NCBI GenBank assembly: GCA_009746045.1
Contig: RPFO01000165.1
Location: forward strand, 3,700,918-3,762,917
DNA from: Mesostigma viride
Lineage: Eukaryota > Streptophyta > Mesostigmatophyceae > Mesostigmatales > Mesostigmataceae
Direction of reading: 5' to 3'
Length of the DNA stretch: 62,000 nucleotides
In this document: positions 1 to 12,140 of the stretch, one piece after another
Numbering within the stretch: position 1 is the first letter of the stretch
Layout: the number at the start of each line of letters is the position of its first letter
Program-made: the position numbers and the translations under genes
The notes under the pieces: generated by a model
The model's database searches: none
Told to the model about the DNA's origin: nothing
What the model saw: the letters and a program-made list of their open reading frames with translations, nothing else

Positions 1-823
1 TGAAATGAATGAATGCATACTTTGGTTGCCTTGGGGCATAACATCAAAGAGACAACCAGCGCAGGCCAGAAATAACATAGGTAAAAGCCCTAGGCGCAGT
101 TGGCAGACTCTTGCAACAACGAATGCCAGTTGCTATGTACACGGCTGGCCTTGCAGACGAATGGCATGGCCAACATGAAATGCGATGCGATATGTATGAA
201 CAGTGCACCCCGCAATCGTAAGGGAAGCAATTTTCAGACCAAAAAAGGAATGGAAAGTAACAAAAGGTGCGGACATAATGAGTGCCCGATGCTTGTTGCT
301 TCATTACGTCACCACACCCTGGAAAAACTCAATGCCGTCCTTGCCTCTCAAAACCTACAAGTCAGAGCAAACTGCTCGTGTTCGAACATGCTACCTCTCT
401 GACGATATGTGTGACAGGGTCCCCAATCACTTTCTTGGTGGCGCACACAAGGGCATGCCCTGCCCCACCTCCCGCGCCCGCTCCGAAGAATTGGTAGCGA
501 CCTGGACAAGTGGCGAGGGGTGGGCCAATGATGCAAAAATTGCAAGGATGCTCTACAATCAGGCAAAGGAGTTGCATAGCAACCCCCCCGCCAGCTTAAG
601 ATAGCGCACCCACCGCACAGTGGTAATGCTAAAAAAGGGCTTCGCTAGTGGGTGGAGGAAGCAGCTTGCATAAAATTATTGAGCCCCTGCAGAAAGTTTT
701 TACAGTCACGTATATAGCTGTCAATGAAGAAGCTGCACCCACCATAGCCATATTGGGTGGGGGCGGTTGGGTAAGGCAGGTACGCGTGGCCATCATCACT
801 TGAACTAGAATTCCCTACCTCCC
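1..823. other. No gene recognised; short SINE-like fragment near the start
   Basis: I see no convincing coding region in this stretch. Positions 48-72 match, over 25 bases, the reverse complement of one end of the 286-bp SINE-like insertion at 39150-39435. The start of the window may therefore hold a partial copy of that repeat. The flanking sequence does not extend the match. Confidence 0.4.
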
Positions 824-1129
824 TTAGAACTCCTCGTCCTCGCTAGCGCGGCCGTCGTCCTGGCTTTCAGAATACTGGCCGCCAGCCGGCAGATGGCTGG
901 CATGGGCCGGCCCGCCCGCCTGGCCAAATGCAGCCAAGCTTCCATACGGCCTCAAATTCCGACAACCCTTGAGTAAGGGGCCGTCGAACCGCCGGAAGTA
1001 CTCGGTCTTGTTGCCCCGCCAAATCTCCCCGACCAGAAGAACGGCGTCCTTCCACACCTTGTCGCGGCGCGCGCTCGGGTCGGTGTTCATGGCCTTCATG
1101 AACGCCCAGCGAGGGGTCGCAATGAGCAC
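824..1129 (-). CDS. Putative terminal exon of an unidentified host gene
   Basis: The minus-strand frame opens after a good splice acceptor (TTTCCAG, ending at 1130) and runs about 101 codons to a TAA at 824-826. It begins VLIATPRWAFMKAMN and contains a WRGNKTEYFRRFDG segment. It ends in an acidic tail (SEDEEF). The amino-acid composition is ordinary, unlike the simple repeats beside it. I do not recognise the family. Upstream exons would lie at higher coordinates, beyond or within the long (AATG)n/(GGTG)n tract, which would then be intronic. No 5' exon could be identified, so this may also be a remnant. Confidence 0.4.
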   Translation of the reverse strand: MLIATPRWAFMKAMNTDPSARRDKVWKDAVLLVGEIWRGNKTEYFRRFDGPLLKGCRNLRPYGSLAAFGQAGGPAHASHLPAGGQYSESQDDGRASEDEEF

Positions 1130-1214
1130 CTGGAAAGTCAAATTGAGACGTGGGGAAATGTTATCAGTCACATGCATATCAACCTGGGAAGGTAGGGAAT
1201 ACACTGTCAACGCT

Positions 1215-1982
1215 CAATGAATGAATGAATGAATGAATGAATGAATGAATGAATGAATGAATGAATGAATGAATGAATGAATGAATGAATGAATGAATGA
1301 ATGAATGAATGAATGAATGAATGAATGAATGAATGAATGAATGAATGAATGAATGAATGAATGAATGAATGAATGAATGAATGAATGAATGAATGAATGA
1401 ATGAATGAATGAATGAATGAATGAATGAATGAATGAATGAATGAATGAATGAATGAATGAATGAATGAATGAATGAATGAATGAATGAATGAATGAATGA
1501 ATGAATGAATGAATGAATGAATGAATGAATGAATGAATGAATGAATGAATGAATGAATGAATGAATGAATGAATGAATGAATGAATGAATGAATGAATGA
1601 ATGAATGAATGAATGAATGAATGAATGAATGAATGAATGAATGAATGAATGAATGAATGAATGAATGAATGAATGAATGAATGAATGAATGAATGAATGA
1701 ATGAATGAATGAATGAATGAATGAATGAATGAATGAATGAATGAATGAATGAATGAATGAATGAATGAATGAATGAATGAATGAATGAATGAATGAATGA
1801 GTGAGTGAATGAATGAATGAATGAATGAATGAATGAATGAATGAATGAATGAATGAATGAATGAATGAATGAATGAATGAATGAATGAATGAATGAATGA
1901 ATGAATGAATGAATGAATGAATGAATGAATGAATGAATGAATGAACGAATGAATGAATGAATGAATGAATGAATGAATGAAT
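1215..1982. repeat. (AATG)n microsatellite, about 770 bp
   Basis: An almost perfect tetranucleotide array of roughly 190 units, with only a few substitutions (near 1801-1806 and 1946). It passes straight into the (GGTG)n array at 1983. Long open frames through it, reading as FIHS repeats, are products of the repeat and not genes. Confidence 0.98.
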
Positions 1983-2184
1983 GTGGGCGGGTGGGCAGGT
2001 GAGCAGGTGGGTGGGTGGGTGGGTGGGCAGGTGGGTGGGTGGGTGGGTGGGCAGGTGGGTGGGTGGGTGGGTGGGTGGGTGGGTGGGTGGGTGGGTGGGT
2101 GGGTGGGTGGGTGGGTGGGTGGGTGGGTGGGTGGGTGGGTGGGTGGGTGGGTGGGTGGGTGGGTGGGTGGGTGGGTGGGTGGAT
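1983..2184. repeat. (GGTG)n microsatellite
   Basis: About 200 bp of GGTG units with occasional GGGCAGGT variants at the left edge. It abuts the 3' end of a LINE B copy at 2185. The whole (AATG)n/(GGTG)n tract can be read as that LINE's expanded 3' tail. Confidence 0.97.
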
Positions 2185-2739
2185 GAATATAACATATCTC
2201 CGTTGGGAGCATACAGTCGTCTCACTTGATGTGTAATTAATTAATTAATTAATAGACACGTGACTGCGCCACGTGAGCATAAGTCCTCAGTGGGAGGGGA
2301 ACATGGGATGGAATGGATGGTATAAGCTATCTAGGTCCTAGTTACAGGGGTGTGGGCACCGCGGCCCGAATCGCTATGAATGCCATACTTGGTCACACGC
2401 GGAGCCCCCACAGGCTTGGGGGTGGTCTCCTTCATCACTACTTGATGTGTAACACATTTGAATCCCTGGGAAGGGGCATCTGGTTTTTAATGCATTCCGA
2501 GCTACAACCTGCAGGTGGTGGATGTAAACTGCCACCTACTCTGGGTGCACAGGGTTCACCTGCACCACCATGGTGGTCCTACCGGAAGAGGCCTGACAGG
2601 GGGTGGAAGATGATTACGGCTGGGCAATGGCTAGGGCATATGGCGTCTCGGCAGAGAGTAACTCTCTGCACCGTCGAAGCATGGCTAACTACGTGGCATG
2701 GATCACCATGCACGTCAGAAATAGTTGTCTAACTTGACT
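2185..2739 (-). mobile_element. LINE B 3' UTR, split by a LINE A insertion
   Basis: The sequence from 2185 (CTCCGTTGGGAG region) to 2236, and again from 2440 to about 2739, matches the 3' UTR of LINE B as seen at 20844, 35450 and 37592. Shared landmarks are the GGGCAT block after CCCTGGGAAG, the CTGGGTGCAC block, and the paired AGAGAGTAAC-type block. It is 5' truncated before ORF1. A LINE A fragment is inserted within it. Confidence 0.8.
2237..2439 (-). mobile_element. LINE A, 3'-terminal 203 bp, with 13-bp TSD
   Basis: A severely 5'-truncated copy. It has a TTAATTAA tail at 2237-2252, then the CACGTGAC hairpin (one mismatch here), then 3' UTR and the last codons of ORF2. It is flanked by a perfect 13-bp duplication, ACTTGATGTGTAA, at 2224-2236 and 2440-2452. 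Removing it rejoins the LINE B 3' UTR. Confidence 0.92.
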
Positions 2740-3199
2740 AGACCTCATCGGGGTGGATATGGGGTGGGGTGGATCTGGTTTTATTGAGTTAACTAAATAA
2801 TTAAACTCGTGCTCCCGACGGGGGCTTTACCAAGGAGTATTAAACCAAATGGGTGAATGGATGGAGGCAAACAGTCTTACCAGTGATATGAGCCCATATG
2901 GCCTTGTCCCGCGTCGTGTCCTCTGCGAGTGGGATGGATGGATATAGCGCTCTAAGTGTATTCTAGTTACAGGGCTGTGAGGCACCACATCCCGGAACAC
3001 TATGAATGCCAAACTGGACTACACGCGGAGCCCCCACTGACTTGGGGGTGGTTTGGAACCTTCACAACCGTCTGCCACCTATCTTTCCTGGACTAAACCA
3101 GGCCTGCTACAAGTTACAGATGATGTTATGAATGAACTAGTGCAGGTTATCAATAGTGAGTGAGACGACTATGAAGGAGACAACTATATTAATTGACTA
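2740..3199. mobile_element. Overlapping LINE 3'-end remnants
   Basis: Around 2790-2830 lies a reversed copy of the LINE D 3' end (AAACTCGTGCTCCCG...), matching 3950-3980. Around 2925-3080 lies a diverged, reversed LINE A 3' end, recognised by the CGCGGAGCCCCCA...TTGGGGGTGG block. No TSDs could be assigned and no coding sequence is intact. Confidence 0.6.
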
Positions 3200-4010
3200 G
3201 GGCGCGGTGCCATATACCACCAGCATCATGAAGCAGCGGCGCCTGCAGCTAGTAGGGCACTTTAGCACGCACCAGCCAGGTAGACACATCACGTTGCCCC
3301 CCGCTGGGACTGCGCCCAGCTCAGCCTGGCCGGCACCTCCTTACATGGGCCGCCGGGCCCCGCAATGCTATAGACGCCGCAAGGCCCGCACCTTCAGAGA
3401 ACAGCTAGTAGAGGACATGGGGGCGCTGATTTGGTGCAGAATGATGGACAAGGCCAAGTGGGCCCAGGTCATAGAGGACAACAAACCCCCTCCCATGGGG
3501 AAGCGCTCGCGTGTTTGCAAACGCGGGAAGCACGCTGGACAGGACCCCTAGGGTAGAGAGCTTAGAATATTAATAGAGTTGGCTTGATGTTGTAGACAGA
3601 TTAGAGCGGTAGGGTTGTGTGTCCCCGTCCATCCATCCATAGAGTTTAGTGCTCCTTGACTCCCCGGCGGGAGGACGAGCTAGTCTAATTGATTCATTAA
3701 GGGGGGGGTTAGGCCTCTCCATTGTGATTTGGAACAAGACGATGGACAAGGCCAAGTGGGCCCTGGTCATAGAGGACAACGAACCCCCTCCCATGGGGAA
3801 GCGCGGAAAGCTCGCTAGACAGTCCTGACCCCTAGGGTAGAGAGCTTAGATATAGAATAGAGTTGGCTAGATGTTGTGGAAGGATTGGACGGGTAGGATT
3901 GCGTGTCCCCATCCATCCATCCATCCATCGGGGATAATGCTCCGCGACTCCCCAACGGGAGCACGAGTTTACCAACTAATATAGACTTCTATCTAAATTA
4001 AAAAGTAACT
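3200..4010 (+). pseudogene. LINE D: ORF2 C-terminal fragment and repeated 3' UTR
   Basis: The frame 3207-3551 reads KQRRLQLVGHFSTHQPGRH and later YRRRKARTFREQL and MMDKAKWAQVIEDN. This is the layout of the C-terminal tail of RTE/CR1-like ORF2 proteins, and parallels RRLGLAGHLAR in LINE A. The reverse transcriptase itself is absent. The end of the gene and the 3' UTR (GATGGACAAGGCCAAGTGGG through the (CATC)n tail and TCCCCGGCGGGAG block) occur twice, at about 3444-3690 and 3739-3970. This suggests two insertions or a tandem duplication. Confidence 0.65.
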
Positions 4011-4019
4011 ATTTATTTA

Positions 4020-4060
4020 TAATGTGGACTGCATCACGTGAGCATTGTTTTCTCACTTCA
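4020..4060 (-). mobile_element. Decayed LINE A 3' end
   Basis: TGGACTGCATCACGTGAGCAT at about 4025-4045 resembles the hairpin and flank that end every LINE A copy. An AT-rich stretch takes the place of the tail. Only about 40 bases can be assigned. Confidence 0.4.
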
Positions 4061-4206
4061 TGAAGTGGTGCCTGGATGCATGGCGATCCAACGCCTGAGG
4101 ACTAGGGTAGTTGTCTGAGAGGAAAGGCGCGAAGGCCGCGTGGCTATCTCTAGAAAGACCTGCATGGAGGGAGACAGAGGGTAACAAGAAAGGTTGATAG
4201 GGAAAA

Positions 4207-4228
4207 CACACACACACACAGTCACACG

Positions 4229-4288
<60 letters not shown>
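4207..4288. repeat. (CA)n microsatellite
   Basis: A near-perfect dinucleotide array with two small interruptions at its left side. It is followed to about 4500 by A-rich, purine-biased low-complexity sequence in which I see no gene. Confidence 0.95.
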
Positions 4289-4499
4289 GACCACCACCAA
4301 CGACAACAACACACACACACAAAAAAAGAAAAAAACAAACAAACCAAAACTAAGAAGGAAAAGAGGGAACGCATACACACATACAATAAGGGGCTAAAAG
4401 AGAAAGTAAGGAGTATACATTACAAAGGGAAAAGGAAACATGCAAAAGAAAGAAAGAAAAAAGAAACGAAAATGTAAATGGTAGCAATACGAACAATAT

Positions 4500-7400
4500 T
4501 TTATTGTTGTCTCACTTCACCTTCAACGTAGGCTTCTAGCAACCACCACGCAACTGTCAACCAATTAAATAAATAATTACTCACTGTGTACTCCATGGGT
4601 GAACAGTGCACGAACAGATCTTTTGTCCCTCGTACTTGAGTCTAGTCGTCTCACTTGATTTAAAGGAGTCCATCACTGAGCTTTGGCTATCGTATGCCGT
4701 CTGCACAGTCAAGATCGAATGCATTATGCTAATGCAGGTCAAGATTCTCAAGCAGGTCCGGCATGTATGCGCCTCCTTCGGTTGCGACAGGCTACATGCG
4801 TCCCGGAATAGTTGTCGCTTGTAGCATACACGCAATCGCTGGCAAAAGCGCAACCGGGCCAATCATGCGGCTAGGCCCCCCCCCCCCCCCATACAAGTGT
4901 ACAGAGCCAACGACTAATCAGATCGACGGGTAGATTAGCACGTCTTCCTCAAAAGATGAGTCGGCCATGGTCGTCTGCAATGATAGTTAGTATACCATCG
5001 ACCCTCGGTTTCGCCTACAATGCAGAACCCACGTAGGAGACGTAGCAAGAAAATGCACGGCGATAATCATACAGGGAAAAAAAACCCAGAACCCACGTAG
5101 GATACGTAGCAAGAAAATGCATGGCGATAATCATACAGGGAAAAAAAACCCAAAAAACGATGTACAGAAGTATGAGCAGTGGTAGTGGCTAGTGGCTCTA
5201 GATCTAATAACCAAGTCCATCGACCTGCCTGCACCGCACTGTTTGCAGTGTTCGACCCGGACAGGAAAATGTTTTCCGTGGTTGACGCAAACGTTTGCAG
5301 TTGTTAACAACAACTCTACCGCGGTTCACCGGCGTGGGAATAAAAGCGTGAGAATAATAAATAACTCAACTCCACTCCACTCCACTCTTCCGTTGCTGAA
5401 ATACCGGTACTGTAGTGAAATTGGTCTGCGTACCCGTGCTTGGCCGTTTTCAGCTGTTCAGTAACTTCAGTTCTCAACCTACGTACGTCATCAGACGCCT
5501 GACGAGTGAGTTGGCGTCACTTGGCGAGCTTTTCAAGAAATACAAGTTGTAGCAGGGTTGTAGTCCAAGATTCAGCAACGCTGACAACTGTGTTAGTAAC
5601 AGCTGATGGACTGACGTCTGACGGGGATTTTCAGATCCGTGCGCAGGCTTATACAAGCAAGTCTCCCGCTGAAGGCTGAAGCTCGAGTAACATTGTCAAG
5701 CTTGTAATTGTCAAGCCTGTCACTGTCAAGCCTGTCAATTGTCAAGTCTGTCATGCATCATCAATATTCAATGCCTGCCGCGAGCGCCGACGTGGCCGCT
5801 GAATTCCCTTCGCAGATGTCCATCCAAGCGTGTTGCGCAACCTTAATCAACCTTCTCGGCGACGCAAAGCCCATCCGGGGGGCATAACTCGTGCATGCAA
5901 AGCGACTCCCCATAGCTTCCCAGTGTAGAAGTTTTTTTAGTCTTGCTAGCGCCGAAGATTTGTGCAACGTATCGTCGCACGTGACGGATGGGACATGCTA
6001 TCGTATTCTCACTAGGTAGCAGCACGTCCGGGGTTTGTAGGGAGGCGGACTGCCACGAAGCTGCACCACGCGCGCGTTGCTGGTAAGAGTTGCAAGGCTG
6101 TTTGCAGCGCGCTAGTTTGGTGGGCAATGGAGCCGTACTTGTAGGCAACCGAATGCTGTCATTTTGCAAATGGCATGTCTTTTTCCACGGAGGTCGTTGC
6201 CGCGAGCTTTGTCTTGTACGGTGGACGATACTTTCCGAGGGTTGGTGTGCGGCGTTTGACTTGTGGGGCTGATGTCGATGCTGTTTCAGCGGTCCGATGT
6301 GCCTAAGTCGCTCGCGCTACTGCACTACGCCTGGCAGTACGCCTTGTCAGTTGGATTATTAATGGCCACCTTCGGCAAACCCGAAGTGTGATAGCATCCT
6401 CGATTCGGCCCTGGTATGCGGGGGGGTGTATTCGTGGCGACAACACTTCGTACTTAAATACCGGCCATCCTTGTGTCTTTGCATGCAGGTAGTGCAGACG
6501 TGCTTTGTCTTGTCCCAGCTGGCCGACCTTTTCGTAACGTTTTTTTATGGAGATGTGGATTAGCAACCAATTTGGTGCATGCCGCCCCCCTGTGATTTAG
6601 ATATCTGTTTGTGTCTGTTCTTTCACAGCCAGTCATGGCTGTTTGCAGTATTGGCATTGCCAGTTGAATGGCCTCACTGACTCGTACTGCATGTTCGCAA
6701 CTGGATGTCTGTGCCTGCACGATGCAGGGATCACGACTTTTGATGCATTGTGGAGGAAGTGCAGGTGCGTATTGCTTTTGCTGCCTGGCATGGCCTTCAG
6801 ATGTGACGACTATCTGCCACTCGGCTGCGGCATCGTGGCTTGCAGAGGTTGTGTACCTCTTGAATCAGGGTAGCTTCTGGTTTTTGAATGGCTTGCCGTG
6901 TTTTGCAGGCCAGTCCACGTCAGGCCGACATGTTGTACCTCTCCAGAAAGCCCCCAGCTGTGATTTCCACAATGCCCCCTCAACTGCCTCTACCAAGCGC
7001 ACGTCACTTATTTGCGTTGTGATGCCCTGCTATGTCCTGCAATACCCTGTGGTATGTCGCAATGCACTTCAACGCTCCACGATCTTCGTTTCTAATCCGC
7101 CTCCTTGATCGCCGTGTGCTGTGCTGTGCATTGCAGGTTGTGGCCCATCCATACTGCACAGCAATCAGTCCGCTCACGAAAGGGACCAGGGCTTGATTTT
7201 AGGGAAGCGTTCCATACACGCGAGATATGAGACGTGCTGGCATGGCACGCGATGCCCGCTGTGGGCTGAGCTGTGGTGATTAAATAGTTGGGGTTAGGTC
7301 GGTAGTTATCTTCCTCACATGCTGATTTCATATTACACATGCCGGATACATGCATCAATCGCCTTGACGGGTGATGTTATTTTATAAGCGCGTAAACGCG

Positions 7401-7629
7401 AGTCGACCTACGCAGAGTGCAGAGTCCCATGTATTTTGGGGGTGTAACTTCCGCATGACAAGAACAATCTCAATTGTAACTTTATTGAGAAAATAACCAA
7501 TGCTTACAATTTTTAACATAAGACAATTGATTGATGGCAATTGCAATTGATGCGCGTGTCGCGGACTCTGCAGAAGAAATGCACAAACATGCCAGACATG
7601 TGAACATTAGCCTGGTAGCTACCGCCCAC
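4500..7629. other. No gene recognised
   Basis: Only short overlapping frames without a recognisable motif. The stretch includes a run of 15 or more C at about 4868-4890, a 64-bp tandem duplication at 5023-5150, and repeats of TCAAGCCTGTCA-type sequence near 5690-5755. A 16-base word, AGTCGTCTCACTTGAT, occurs near 4645 and near 2216. Confidence 0.5.
5023..5155. repeat. 64-bp tandem duplication
   Basis: Two copies with period 64 (5023-5086 and 5087-5150), each starting CAGAACCCACGTAGGA and ending in A8CCC. They differ at only a few positions, so the duplication is recent. Confidence 0.9.
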
Positions 7630-7970
7630 CATTGCCACCCCGGTTGCCGCCAGCGACAGCCATTGCATGCCGCCCCGGTAACCGCCCTGGTTACCGCCCC
7701 AGTTACTGTCAACGGTAGCCACCATGGTTGCCGCCCTGGTAGCTGCCCGCGGTTGCCGCCCCGGTTGCCGCCCCGGTTGCCGCCCCTGCCCCTGCCCCCG
7801 GCAACCGCCCCGCCGCCGCCCCGGCAGCTGACCCACGGCAGCCGCCCCCCTGCCGCCCCGGCGACCGGCCGGTTACCGGGGCGAGCCGGGGTCCCCGGTT
7901 CGCCCCGGTGAGGTCCGGTTAACCGCCCCCCCCGTTACCGGCCCGGTTACCGTGCCGCCCCGGTGAGAAA
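7630..7970. repeat. GC-rich minisatellite, CCGGTTGCCGCC/CCGGTTACCGCC type
   Basis: Degenerate units of 12-15 bp built on CCGGTT(G/A)CCGCC. The minus-strand translation is Gly/Arg-rich (GGNQGGYRGG), which resembles RGG-type proteins. The same composition appears in several frames, so the repeat itself is the simpler explanation. Confidence 0.75.
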
Positions 7971-8192
7971 GACGGTTAGTGGGGTCGGTGGTCAAAACAT
8001 CCCAAATGTAGTACTTGCTCTTAATCTGCACAATGTGACATCAGATGCATCCAGACATGGAGGGAAAAAGAAGACATGCTATCAGAGAGGATGCATGATG
8101 AAAAGAAAAAAACAAGAAAAACTGCAAACGACTCAACCGAACAAAAAAAAAAACACAATCAAAACAATCATATACAGTGAGAAATTACTTAC

Positions 8193-8623
8193 CCCGGTTT
8201 GCTCATGCATGAAATATGATAGGTACGTTAGCTCCTCCATGTCGTTGAAGGATCGCTGGATTGATTTTTCGACATTTAAATTTGACATATGGCCCGCCGT
8301 GACGGCCTGCATCTCACGCTCACCCCAGGCCATGTTCCTCCCATCAGGAAGTCCTAGCTCTGATATCTGCGCTGCCAGATGTGTAGCAGCATGCATTGAT
8401 CTCGACATTTTACTTGCGGGAATCACCCGCTCCATTGCCACCACAGCCCGCACCATCATTTTACCAACTTCATCCAACTCCCCCTGCGTTAATACCCGAC
8501 CGCTAAAGGCACAGTCCCAGGCTGCACTTGCTTCCAGGAACGCCATCCGAGTCGGCATTTTGGGCAACCAATATGCTAAGTGGATGCAGTTTGGAAAGAC
8601 CTTTCCAACGCCGTGCTGACCGC
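8193..8623 (-). CDS. Internal exon, possibly DUF4218/CACTA-transposon related
   Basis: On the minus strand a 431-nt exon lies between a strong acceptor (TGTTTCAG, AG just above 8623) and a consensus donor (GTAAGT at 8187-8192). It encodes about 143 residues, including SRSMHAATHLAAQISELGL and WGEREMQAVTAGHMSNLNVE and then SIQRSF. The spacing of an HxxxHL-type segment, a W.ER segment and a following SxxRxF resembles DUF4218 regions that accompany En/Spm (CACTA) transposases. That assignment is tentative. Neighbouring exons were not found on either side. It could equally be a host exon of unknown family. Confidence 0.5.
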
Positions 8624-11600
8624 CTGAAACAGACAAGGGACAAGAAAGATATGAGGTCCCGAAGTCCTAGCCGTCCGTGGCCGACTAGGGTGCAGTCCTC
8701 TGGTATAGTGGACAGGACACGTGGCAGGCCGTGCCTGCGCAGGCTTAGCCTGTCTATCACGTGACTGTGGTCCACGTAGACCAGGAGGAGCAGCAGCCTG
8801 TGACTGGTGGGGTACTGGAGCTGGCACAGGACTGCAAGGATACTAGACCTTGCAGGCTTGTGACAGGTCCTGTACTTCCTAGGTTGCAGGAGTCTAGGCA
8901 ATTTGGCAGTCAGTACACCTTGTACCTGCGCCAGCCGGCAGGCCTGCGTGGCGCAATGTGAATGATAGTCAGAACTTAGAGTGGTGTAGGGGACGTAGGG
9001 AGGCCTCTTTTCAGCTTCGCAACTTGATCCCAGCATAATTTTGCTGGCAGGGTCGGCTGGCCGCTATGGCGGCTGCGCTGAATGTAAGACGATGCTATCG
9101 GCCTTTCCAGGCGTGGAGAGGCCTGGAATAAATTTCTTTGTGTTCTCCACCAACCGTTACAGGCCACGGTAATGATTGTTGGGTGGGGAGCTCTACGATT
9201 TGAGTAAAAGGGTGTGATTTGCGGCGCTGGGCCCACTGACGATTCCCCTCTACCCCTGGGTGCGGCAAGCAGCTTCCTGACACTAGCTGGGGAAGCTGCG
9301 TTTTAAGTCGGACAACGTCAGGGATCCTTCGAAGGAGCCATTCAGGCCAGGGCCAGCGGCTACGGTGGAAAGTTTCACAGGTGGAGGCGAATCTGCCTTA
9401 AACGTGGGGATGGCTAGCGCGGGGTGCCAGGGTAGCCCATAACTGCCAGGAGCCTGACAGCGGACCCGATCTTTCGGCCTGTGGCCAGACGGGAGTTTCG
9501 GGGAGGATGCGGGGCTGGAGCAAATCGTGGTGGGAGGAGCGCGCTCTTCATAATTGCCCAGTTTTTTCAGCAAAGAATGCTCGCCTGGCGAGGCTGCAAT
9601 TCTGGCTGTTTTACCGCCTTTGTTTTTATCCTGTATGATGCATTATAGGAAAAGCAATAAAGAGTTCGGTTCAGCAAGGGGGGCATATCTATGCCATAAA
9701 AATTTCCTACAAAAACACAAGCCCTGGTCGGGGCCTTGGCTAAGCAGTTTCCAAGCCAAGGCCTTGGTAGGGTAGAGGGCCTATCGCCACAAAGGTTTCG
9801 ATGCCGGGAAATCCCAGCCTCGGGGGTGGGGCTGGTGATGGGTCCTGGGCTTGTGAGAGACGGTCCGGGGGCGTAAGGCCTAATGAGCAGCCGCTGGAAA
9901 CCGCCCCCCTAACCGGGGGAACGACATGGGTGCCGCCCTGCGTCCGCCGGGAAACCGTAGCGGCCGCACGGGGGCGGCAGTACAGCCGTGGCAGCGTGCA
10001 GGAGGGGGGCCATGGGTGGAAAGAAACTCGGCACCAAGGTTGGCGACAGCCTTGGTGGCCAGGAAGGAGGTGTGGGGGCAACACCTTGTGTCAGTTTGAG
10101 TATGCTGGGCCCCCAGCATGGTGCTACAATAACCAACTTGATAATGATGTGCACTGAGTTTGAAGGTGTGGCCGGTATAGGCTGTCCGTATAAAGCCTAG
10201 CACACAAAAATGTAAAATAAATGTTTCTCTTGGTGGGAAGGAACTCCAATGGACAAAAAACAAGAAATGTATTTGCTGAGCTTTGCTCATTTTATATATG
10301 ACGCGTGGACGGGCTCAAAGGGGACCGACCTGCCGTAGGTAGCGTAAGACTAGCGCTTGTCACGAGGGTACTGCACCGGCCGGCCCTTTTTGTGCCGAGG
10401 CTGAGTGTGGTTCCGGAGTGCAGGCCTACAGGGGCGACGCACTTAATTAGTGTTTTCGGCACCTCAATTAGTGCAAATTTTCGGTTCATTACCTAGTACG
10501 GTTTACCCGAGAAATCTGGTCGGATACTGATTAGTGCAATTCGTACCCGACCAAATCCGATCCGAAAGTACTAACGACGCAAATATTTATTTAGTGCGTG
10601 CAACTCGCTTCATTAGTATGATGGCGAGGTCGTCAGCTCGTGGAGCTATGGAGACGGCATTTCCCATTCTTGCTGCGACAATGATCGGTTTAGAAAGACA
10701 TCTGTGAAAAATCTCGTGCTTATGTTTACAAATGCTACATTTCCCAGTCTGCAGCGCTTTACGCCGAGGTTGGAGTCATGCATATAGCGACCGATTGCGA
10801 TGATCAAAGAATGAAAAACTGGGCTATCCGGAAGCGTGTGAATCGTGCGCCTACAGCTGCCTACGTGACGCGATCATTTCGAGAAGGCGTCGCATGAGTG
10901 ATAAATCTATGGGCTCCATCGTGCAGAACTATGGGGGCGGACCGAGGTGGCTGCCGGTGGAAATGCCGTGAGAATGCTGCGGAAACGTGCGTAATGCACA
11001 CAAACTGGATACTGCTTGACCTCCGGAGCATCTGGTGAGCCGCAGTTCTGGTTTAGGGTGTTAGGGTGGTTGAAAATGGAGGTCTAGTCAGGTTTTGTCA
11101 TTCTTTGTTGCGTTTCTTGCTGGACTTTTATGTTCCGGTGCTGTCGGTGGCCGCGGTAGAAATTCTTTGCGGGACCTAGGATGTGCGCTGTCCTTCCGTC
11201 TGGCACCGCTGCCGTGGATTCGACGGCCGCAAACACTCGCATTGATAAATTGACGCGCCTGACTGCGTCAATGTTATGGATGCTCAGGGTATTGTGGTGC
11301 CTTGAGTGGCATGTTAACAGTCCATACGTCTTGCATATGGCATTCATCTCTGTAACCTTTTGCCTCTTGCTGTTGGTTGCTTTGCTTTCATGCGCTTTAT
11401 TTCATTTCCTTGGAGGAATTAGCCTGCGGAACGCGGCCTCCCTTCTGCATCCTGTCTCGGCAGATATACTGACAGGGATGAAGGGCAGGCAGAGGAGCAG
11501 GCAAACAGCCGGTTATATTTGCACACATGCATGCCGCTTGTACGCTAGTTTGCGTGTATCTTTGCATGGTCATATTTTGGCAGGCCTGGACAGATATGTT

Positions 11601-11770
11601 CAATTATGGTCGCATGCGTGCATGCACGCATGCATGAATGGGGTTATGCATGTTGCCAGCCGCATAGGTGGGCACGTGGGAACGCTAGCAAGCTGACGAC
11701 ACTACCAGGGTTAGGTTCAGGCTGGTCTGGACCTGGAAGACAGACAGGAGGCAGGCAGCCTTGGATGGTG
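8624..11770. other. No gene recognised
   Basis: Short frames only. Between 10440 and 10625 the phrase TTAGTGC recurs several times (for example at 10443, 10465, 10531 and 10592), giving a loosely repeated AT-rich patch. I find no RT, transposase or other domain in any frame. Confidence 0.45.
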
Positions 11771-11775
11771 TGGTG

Positions 11776-11876
11776 GGGAGGTGGGGAGGGAGGGAGGGAG
11801 GGAGGGAGGGAGGGAGGGAGGGAGGGAGAGAGGGAGGGAGGGAGGGAGGGAGGGAGGGAGGGAGGGAGGGGGGGCA
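11776..11876. repeat. (GGGA)n microsatellite
   Basis: About 100 bp of GGGA units with one GAGA interruption near 11828, and G-rich on the plus strand throughout. Confidence 0.97.
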
Positions 11877-11880
11877 TGAC

Positions 11881-12058
<178 letters not shown>

Positions 12059-12140
12059 CCTGGGTGGGTGGGTACGTGTTTGGATGGGTGTGGGTATAAT
12101 ACCTAATACCTAGCACAACAATTTGGTGCATTGTGTGTGG

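Noticed and set aside
1179-2225. Open frames of more than 300 codons reading FIHS and THPP repeats
   Set aside because: They are translations of (AATG)n and (GGTG)n and are open in several frames on both strands.
7513-7836. Gly/Arg-rich (RGG-type) RNA-binding protein on the minus strand
   Set aside because: The composition follows from a GC-rich minisatellite and shows no adjoining RRM or splice-supported exon.
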